This document shows positions 59,883 to 64,000 of a DNA stretch of 64,000 nucleotides, in pieces. The notes under the pieces are model-generated. The model saw nothing but the letters and a program-made list of their open reading frames with translations. It ran no database searches and was not told where the DNA came from. A program made the position numbers and the translations under genes. This DNA comes from Acidobacteriota bacterium (GTDB lineage: Bacteria; Acidobacteriota; Blastocatellia; Pyrinomonadales; Pyrinomonadaceae). The DNA lies in assembly GCA_016703965.1 (NCBI GenBank), contig JADJBB010000021.1:1054001-1118000 (forward strand), given 5' to 3'. Within the stretch, counting starts at the first letter, position 1. Each line of letters begins with the position of its first letter.

Positions 59883-61232
59883 ATGGAGAACACGTTCTGC
59901 TCACCGCTCGACATCACCCAGATCGAGCAGAATTTCGCTGAGATAAATCCTGCACTCAGTTCGGCTGAGGCTATGCACGAGGCGAACCGGTGTTTGTATT
60001 GCTACGATGCTCCGTGCATTCAAGCTTGTCCGACCGGGATCGACGTTCCATCCTTCATCAAAAAGATCGCGAGCGGCAATCTGACAGGTTCTGCGCGAGT
60101 TATCTTTGACGCCAATCCGATAGGTGCGTCTTGTGCCCGCGTTTGCCCAGTAGAGGTGCTTTGCGAAGGTGCATGTGTTGAAAAAACTCTTCTGAAAAAG
60201 CCGATCGAGATCGGGCGGTTGCAGCGGTATGCAACGGATCACGCGTTATCAAATAACACGCAAATATTCACCAAAGGCGAGTCGAACGGAAAGTCCGTCG
60301 GAATCGTCGGCTCAGGGCCAGCGGGGCTTTCGTGTGCGACTTATCTGACCCGCCTCGGCTATGAAGTGACTGTCTACGAAAAGCGGTCCCAGGCCGGCGG
60401 GCTCGATACTTACGGCATGGCCGAGTACAAAATGCCGAAGAGAGTTTCGCTAGCCGAGGTCGAGCAGGTCGAGAAAATGGGCGTAAAGTTCATTCTGAAT
60501 ACCGGGATCACGGGGTCAGAACCGGGAGCGATAGCGACTGGGTCGAGCATTGCATTTAAAGAACTTTCGCAGAACCACGATGCCATCTTCCTCGCCACTG
60601 GCCTCGGAGCGACCAACAAACTCAACATTCCCGGTGAAGATCTTCCCGGCGTTTACGATGCACTGGCATTTATCGAACAGATCAAAACCCGCGACTGGAA
60701 AAACATTCCAATTGGCAAAAACGTAGTAGTTATCGGTGCTGGAAATACTGCGATTGACGCCGTTACGCAGGCAAAACGTCTAGGGGCGGAAAAGGTCACG
60801 CTGATGTATCGTCGTACCGAAAAAGATGCCCCGGCGTACGCATACGAAATGGAACTCGCTCGCAAAGACGGCATCGAATTCATGTGGGAAACCACGCCGG
60901 TCGAGATCGGCGGGATCTCAAGCGTGATGGGAATGCGGGTTCGTCAGGGCAATTCCGAATTTAAAATCGATTGCGACATGGTAATAAAAGCCATCGGTCA
61001 GACCAAAATGTCATCGTTCTTTACCGACGTGATCGGCGTCCAAACCGACGAAAAAGGCCGCGTTGTCGTCGATGAAAATATGCAAACCTCTGACCCCAAA
61101 ATCTTCGCCGGCGGCGACTGTGCCAACGGCGGAGCCGAAGCGGTCGATGCCGCCCAGATGGGCAAACTCGCCGCTCAGGGCATTCATTTTTCACTCACCG
61201 GCGAGACTGTGAAATTCGCGGGTTCTAAATAA
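59883..61232 (+). CDS. preT: NAD-dependent dihydropyrimidine dehydrogenase subunit PreT
   Basis: 449 aa. With PreA it reduces uracil or thymine to the dihydro forms using NADH. The N-terminal Fe-S region has CLYCYDAPCIQACPTGID and SCARVCPVEVLCEGACV. The FAD site is GIVGSGPAGLSCA (about residues 140-152), the NAD site is VVVIGAGNTAIDAV, and the C-terminal FAD motif is KIFAGGDCANGGAEAV. Residues 212-220 are SEPGAIATG, encoded by the dispersed 28-bp element. This lies in the loop between the FAD half and the strand DAIFLATGLGATN, where GltD/PreT relatives are normally shorter. The reading frame is intact. The transcript continues toward the M28 gene and preA. Confidence 0.92.
   Translation: MENTFCSPLDITQIEQNFAEINPALSSAEAMHEANRCLYCYDAPCIQACPTGIDVPSFIKKIASGNLTGSARVIFDANPIGASCARVCPVEVLCEGACVEKTLLKKPIEIGRLQRYATDHALSNNTQIFTKGESNGKSVGIVGSGPAGLSCATYLTRLGYEVTVYEKRSQAGGLDTYGMAEYKMPKRVSLAEVEQVEKMGVKFILNTGITGSEPGAIATGSSIAFKELSQNHDAIFLATGLGATNKLNIPGEDLPGVYDALAFIEQIKTRDWKNIPIGKNVVVIGAGNTAIDAVTQAKRLGAEKVTLMYRRTEKDAPAYAYEMELARKDGIEFMWETTPVEIGGISSVMGMRVRQGNSEFKIDCDMVIKAIGQTKMSSFFTDVIGVQTDEKGRVVVDENMQTSDPKIFAGGDCANGGAEAVDAAQMGKLAAQGIHFSLTGETVKFAGSK
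60516..60543 (+). repeat. 28-bp SEPGAIATG-type element inserted in frame in preT
   Basis: TCAGAACC followed by GGGAGCGATAGCGACTGGGT. GGGTC occurs at 60513-60517 and again at 60540-60544, a 27-bp period equal to nine codons. Removing one period would leave NTGITGSSIAFKEL, a natural-looking loop, so this has the form of an in-frame insertion with a short flanking repeat. Confidence 0.88.
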
Positions 61233-61251
61233 CTTTAGCTTAATCCAATTA

Positions 61252-62193
61252 ATGAAAAAAATAGCTTTTATCTTTGCCCTCCTTGCCATCGCACAGGTTT
61301 CCATCTTTGCTCAAAACTCTGAGATTCCTTCCTCTAAACTTTTCGACTCAAAACAATTACTCCGCGATGTCGAGGTCCTCGCTGCGGACGACATGGAGGG
61401 CCGAGGCTTTGGAACTCCGGGCGGGACCAAGGCCCGCGAATACGTTGTAAAACGCTTCAAAGAATCCGGCCTGGCCGACATTGACGGTAAAAATCTACAG
61501 CCGTTTTCTATCACGGGCCGCGACAAGGTCGAGCGTCAGGGGGCGAACGTTTATGGTGTTATTCGAGGAACAAAACATCCCGAGAAATACATCGTCATCT
61601 CAGCTCACTACGACCACGTAGGTACTCGAAACGGCGAAGTCTATAACGGGGCGGACGATGATGCTTCAGGCACCGCGGCGCTGTTTGCAATGGCCTCGTA
61701 TTTTAAGAAGAAGAAGCCCCAAACTTCATTGTTATTCGTTGCTTTTGACGCCGAGGAATCGGGGTTAGTAGGCAGCAAAAAATTTGTTTCCGAACCGCCT
61801 GTCCCGGCCGCGAGAATCGTCATGAATATCAACATGGACATGGTCGGCCATAGCGACAAAAATGAGCTGTACGCCTCTGGTTCATACCATAACCCGTTTC
61901 TCAAACCCTACATCGAGCCGCTTGTTAAGGATGCCAAGGTCAAACTCCTATTCGGCCACGACACCCCGGAACAGAAGCGTGATGACTGGACATTCCAATC
62001 CGACCACGGCTCATTTCACCGTGAAAAGATCCCATTCATCTACTTCGGCGTCGAGGATCACAAGGACTATCACAAACCGACCGACGATTATCCGACCTTG
62101 ACCAAACCGTTCTATGTCCATAGCGTCGAAACCGTCTTGGCAGCGGTCAAGGTTTTTGATCAGAATGCAGCTGCCATAAAAACCGGCAAATGA
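61252..62193 (+). CDS. Exported M28-family zinc peptidase (short form)
   Basis: 313 aa with a signal peptide (IAFIFALLAIAQVSIFAQ) and no PA insert. Metal motifs: ISAHYDHVG, NGADDDASGTAALFAMA, DAEESGLVGS, NMDMVG and the final HKPTDD. All five ligand positions are intact, so it is probably an active secreted aminopeptidase. It is only distantly related to the two PA-containing M28 proteins at 34.1 and 37.9 kb. It lies 19 bp after preT. A possible weak terminator overlaps its stop. Confidence 0.88.
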   Translation: MKKIAFIFALLAIAQVSIFAQNSEIPSSKLFDSKQLLRDVEVLAADDMEGRGFGTPGGTKAREYVVKRFKESGLADIDGKNLQPFSITGRDKVERQGANVYGVIRGTKHPEKYIVISAHYDHVGTRNGEVYNGADDDASGTAALFAMASYFKKKKPQTSLLFVAFDAEESGLVGSKKFVSEPPVPAARIVMNINMDMVGHSDKNELYASGSYHNPFLKPYIEPLVKDAKVKLLFGHDTPEQKRDDWTFQSDHGSFHREKIPFIYFGVEDHKDYHKPTDDYPTLTKPFYVHSVETVLAAVKVFDQNAAAIKTGK

Positions 62194-62216
62194 TTTGCGA
62201 TCGACGTCGGTTTTTA
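62178..62216 (+). terminator. Possible terminator overlapping the M28 stop codon
   Basis: AAAAACCG (62178-62185) can pair with CGGTTTTT (62208-62215), enclosing an inner GCAAAT/ATTTGC hairpin, and a short T-run ends the outer stem. The stem is A/U-rich, so termination may be partial. If it is active, preA would need another promoter beyond it. Confidence 0.4.
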
Positions 62217-62223
62217 AACGATT

Positions 62224-62711
62224 TTAACCGCAGATAACGCGGATGACGCAGATATGTTTTGAGGGACTATGCCGAATGAGCAATTTCTTCATTCCGACCT
62301 GACACAGGCTATCATTGGAACATTCTATGAAGTCTATAATGAGCTTGGCCATGGGTTCTTAGAGTCCGTTTATGAAAATTCGCTAGCTCTTGCTCTTCGT
62401 AGCAAGGGATTTGAGGTTCATCAGCAAATCGCCATTCCAGTTTGGTTTCGCGGTACACGCGTCGGTGATTTTGACGCTGATATTCTGGTAAACAAGCTGA
62501 TCCTACTTGAGCTGAAGACCGCCAAGAATATCGATTCAGCCCATGTCGCTCAACTATTGAATTATCTTAAAGCAACCAAAATTGAGGTTGGTCTGGTTAT
62601 GAATTTCGGTCCGAGACCCGAGTTCAAAAGGGTTGTATTAGGAAACGAACGCAAAGTCGAAAGCTCTCGAATCTAAAAATTATCTGCGTCATCTGCGTCA
62701 TCTGCGGTTAA
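62224..62711 (+). mobile_element. Putative element: GxxExxY gene between 30-bp inverted repeats
   Basis: The left repeat 62224-62253 (TTAACCGCAGAT, then ACGCGGATGACGCAGAT) and the right repeat 62682-62711 (ending ATCTGCGGTTAA) are reverse complements at 28 of 30 positions. Both arms contain internal GACGCAGAT-type sub-repeats. They enclose exactly one gene, starting 15 bp after the left arm and ending 5 bp before the right arm. The unit is 488 bp long. It separates preT and the M28 gene from preA, ending 3 bp before a possible preA start. No transposase is encoded, so mobility would need outside help. Confidence 0.6.
62269..62676 (+). CDS. GxxExxY protein (PD-(D/E)XK nuclease superfamily)
   Basis: 135 aa. 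The signature GFLESVYE gives G29-x-x-E32-x-x-Y35. The nuclease-like motif is D71 (FDADILV) followed ten residues later by E81-L-K83 (LILLELKTAKN), which fits the PD-(D/E)XK superfamily to which this family is assigned (Pfam PDDEXK_3). Family function is not established. The protein is small, cytoplasmic and complete, with no fusion. It is enclosed by inverted repeats. It may be a repeat-processing or mobility-associated nuclease, but this is inference. Confidence 0.88.
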   Translation: MPNEQFLHSDLTQAIIGTFYEVYNELGHGFLESVYENSLALALRSKGFEVHQQIAIPVWFRGTRVGDFDADILVNKLILLELKTAKNIDSAHVAQLLNYLKATKIEVGLVMNFGPRPEFKRVVLGNERKVESSRI

Positions 62712-62747
62712 CCAATGATTGAATCGGAGACGCCATTATTAATTAAG

Positions 62748-63995
62748 ATGGCAAACCTAACTACAAACTTCGCAGGCATTAAATCTCCCAATCCTTTCTG
62801 GCTTGCCAGCGCGCCGCCGACCAATATGGGGTCGATGATCGAGCGGGCTTTTGACGCCGGTTGGGGCGGTGCGGTTTGGAAGACTTTGGGTGAGCCTATT
62901 ACCAATGTTTCCTCGCGGCTGGCTTCGCTGGATCAGGGGCCGCTACGGATGATCGGGCTGAATAATATCGAGCTGATCACGGATCGACCGCTTGAGGTAA
63001 ATCTCAAAGAGATCTACGAATGCAAGAAAAAATATCCTGATCACGCCGTCATCGCTTCTTTGATGGTCGAGTCAAAAAAAGAAGCCTGGCAGGAGATCAC
63101 TAAGCGTACACAGGACACTGGTTGCGATGGTTTCGAACTCAATTTCGGCTGCCCGCACGGTATGTCGGAACGCGGGATGGGAGCCGCGATGGGCCAGGTT
63201 CCGGAGTACACCTGCATGGTCACCGAATGGGTCAAGGAAGTCTCCGACCTGCCCGTCATCGTCAAACTCACTCCTAATGTCACGCACATCGTGCCGCCCG
63301 GCCGGGCTGCTCAGAAAGGCGGTGCGGATGCGGTTTCGTTGATCAATACGATCAACTCGGTGATGGGCGTCGACATCGATACGCTAATCCCGTACCCAAA
63401 CGTCAACGGCATGGCAGCCCACGGCGGTTATTGCGGGACGGCGGTTAAACCGATCGCTCTGAACATGGTCTCGGAGCTTGCCCGCGATGCCGAATTCAAT
63501 ATTCCGATCTCGGGCATCGGCGGTATCAACACTTGGCGTGACGCGGTCGAATTCATGCTGCTCGGAGCCGGAAACGTCCAGGTTTGCACCGCAGTGATGC
63601 ATTACGGATACCGCATAGTCGAGGACATGATCGACGGCCTCAACAATTACCTCGACGACAAAGGCTACGCCTCCGTGGGCGACATCATCGGCAAATCCGT
63701 CCACCGCGTAACCGACTGGGGCAATCTCGATCTCAACTACGACGTCAAAGCCCGCGTCAATAAGGAACACTGCATCCAGTGCAATCTCTGCTACGTCGCT
63801 TGCGAAGACGGAGCCCATCAAAGCTTTGTGTTCGAGGAAGTCGACGGCAAGCGCTTCCCGTTCGTAGTCGAGGATGAATGCGTCGGATGCAACCTCTGTG
63901 CGTTGGTCTGCCCATCGCCCCGAGCCATCTCAATGATCCGCGTTGACGAAGGCGGCCCGACGCAGAGTTGGCGTGAGCGGACGGCGGGGAATTAG
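62748..63995 (+). CDS. preA: NAD-dependent dihydropyrimidine dehydrogenase subunit PreA
   Basis: 415 aa from ATG 62748 (MANLTTNFAGIKSPNPFWLA); an in-frame ATG at 62715 lies only 4 bp from the inverted repeat and has no ribosome site. The N-terminal FMN barrel shares features with dihydroorotate dehydrogenase and the DPD core: NPFWLASAPPTNMGSMIERAFDAGWGG, LNFGCPHGMSERGMGAAMGQ (active-site loop), NTINSVMGVD, and SGIGGINTWRDAVEFMLLGA. The C-terminal ferredoxin module has two 4Fe-4S sites, CIQCNLCYVACEDG and CVGCNLCALVCPSP. It receives electrons from PreT and reduces uracil or thymine. Human DPD carries its catalytic Cys in the GMGLACGQ part of this loop, whereas this protein has Met there (comparison from memory). 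Confidence 0.92.
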   Translation: MANLTTNFAGIKSPNPFWLASAPPTNMGSMIERAFDAGWGGAVWKTLGEPITNVSSRLASLDQGPLRMIGLNNIELITDRPLEVNLKEIYECKKKYPDHAVIASLMVESKKEAWQEITKRTQDTGCDGFELNFGCPHGMSERGMGAAMGQVPEYTCMVTEWVKEVSDLPVIVKLTPNVTHIVPPGRAAQKGGADAVSLINTINSVMGVDIDTLIPYPNVNGMAAHGGYCGTAVKPIALNMVSELARDAEFNIPISGIGGINTWRDAVEFMLLGAGNVQVCTAVMHYGYRIVEDMIDGLNNYLDDKGYASVGDIIGKSVHRVTDWGNLDLNYDVKARVNKEHCIQCNLCYVACEDGAHQSFVFEEVDGKRFPFVVEDECVGCNLCALVCPSPRAISMIRVDEGGPTQSWRERTAGN

Positions 63996-64000
63996 TTGTC

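Noticed and set aside
62715..62747. Alternative preA start at 62715
   Set aside because: It has no ribosome site and begins 4 bp from the inverted repeat; the conserved N-terminus fits ATG 62748 better.

Overview
The window looks like a chromosomal segment of a Gram-negative, non-photosynthetic bacterium, most likely an Acidobacteriota of the Blastocatellia/Pyrinomonadaceae type. This is an inference from gene content: secreted proteins with short hydrophobic signal peptides, zinc-ribbon/TolB-like/TPR proteins beginning MKRCPEC, a soluble cytochrome of the 'reaction-centre cytochrome c subunit-like' family, orphan MacB/FtsX permeases, and paralogous secreted M28 peptidases and amidohydrolases. 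There is no phage, transposase, CRISPR array or rRNA. There is one tRNA (Pro, TGG).

Region 1 (1-31.3 kb) is mixed in strand and mostly ordinary. It holds a truncated Gfo/Idh/MocA oxidoreductase, two polytopic membrane enzymes of GT-C/GT39 type, HU, tRNA-Pro, RdgB, the divergent pair tesA-like / ybbA-ybbP-like, a run of orphan FtsX/MacB permeases (one frameshifted), threonine synthase, an HDOD protein, an SDR, an exported phosphodiesterase with an unknown exported partner, a GH38-like hydrolase, a flippase-like LPG_synthase_TM protein and Pgi.

Region 2 (31.6-64 kb) is entirely on the + strand apart from one tiny ORF, and carries a complete set for reductive pyrimidine catabolism. PreT (59.9 kb) and PreA (62.7 kb) reduce uracil or thymine. 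HydA (41.4 kb) opens the ring. A nitrilase-family beta-ureidopropionase (58.2 kb) releases beta-alanine. An AGXT2-like aminotransferase (32.8 kb) makes malonate semialdehyde. A CoA-acylating MmsA (55.6 kb) makes acetyl-CoA or propionyl-CoA. An NCS1 permease (54.0 kb) probably imports the base. The pathway genes are interleaved with secreted peptidases and amidohydrolases, PpdK, a divergent GTP cyclohydrolase II-like protein, three zinc-ribbon signalling proteins and a dihaem cytochrome.

The most striking layer is short repetitive DNA rather than any one gene. (a) A 28-bp element occurs four times; three copies lie inside genes, in the same orientation and frame, adding the peptide SEPGAIATG or SEPGPIATG (in PreT and in two of three zinc-ribbon paralogues, the third acting as an empty-site control). 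(b) Two decayed copies of the hydA 5' end precede an M28 peptidase and an amidohydrolase gene just upstream of intact hydA, suggesting cassette-like gene gain at that point. (c) A GxxExxY (PD-(D/E)XK-type) gene is bracketed by 30-bp inverted repeats and sits a few bases from preA. (d) Other oligonucleotide repeats (CACGAAA type, CGCAAAGACGCA type, a hairpin pair) also run into coding sequence. (e) A TGTGAATCGATTCACA palindrome occurs twice in unrelated intergenic settings.
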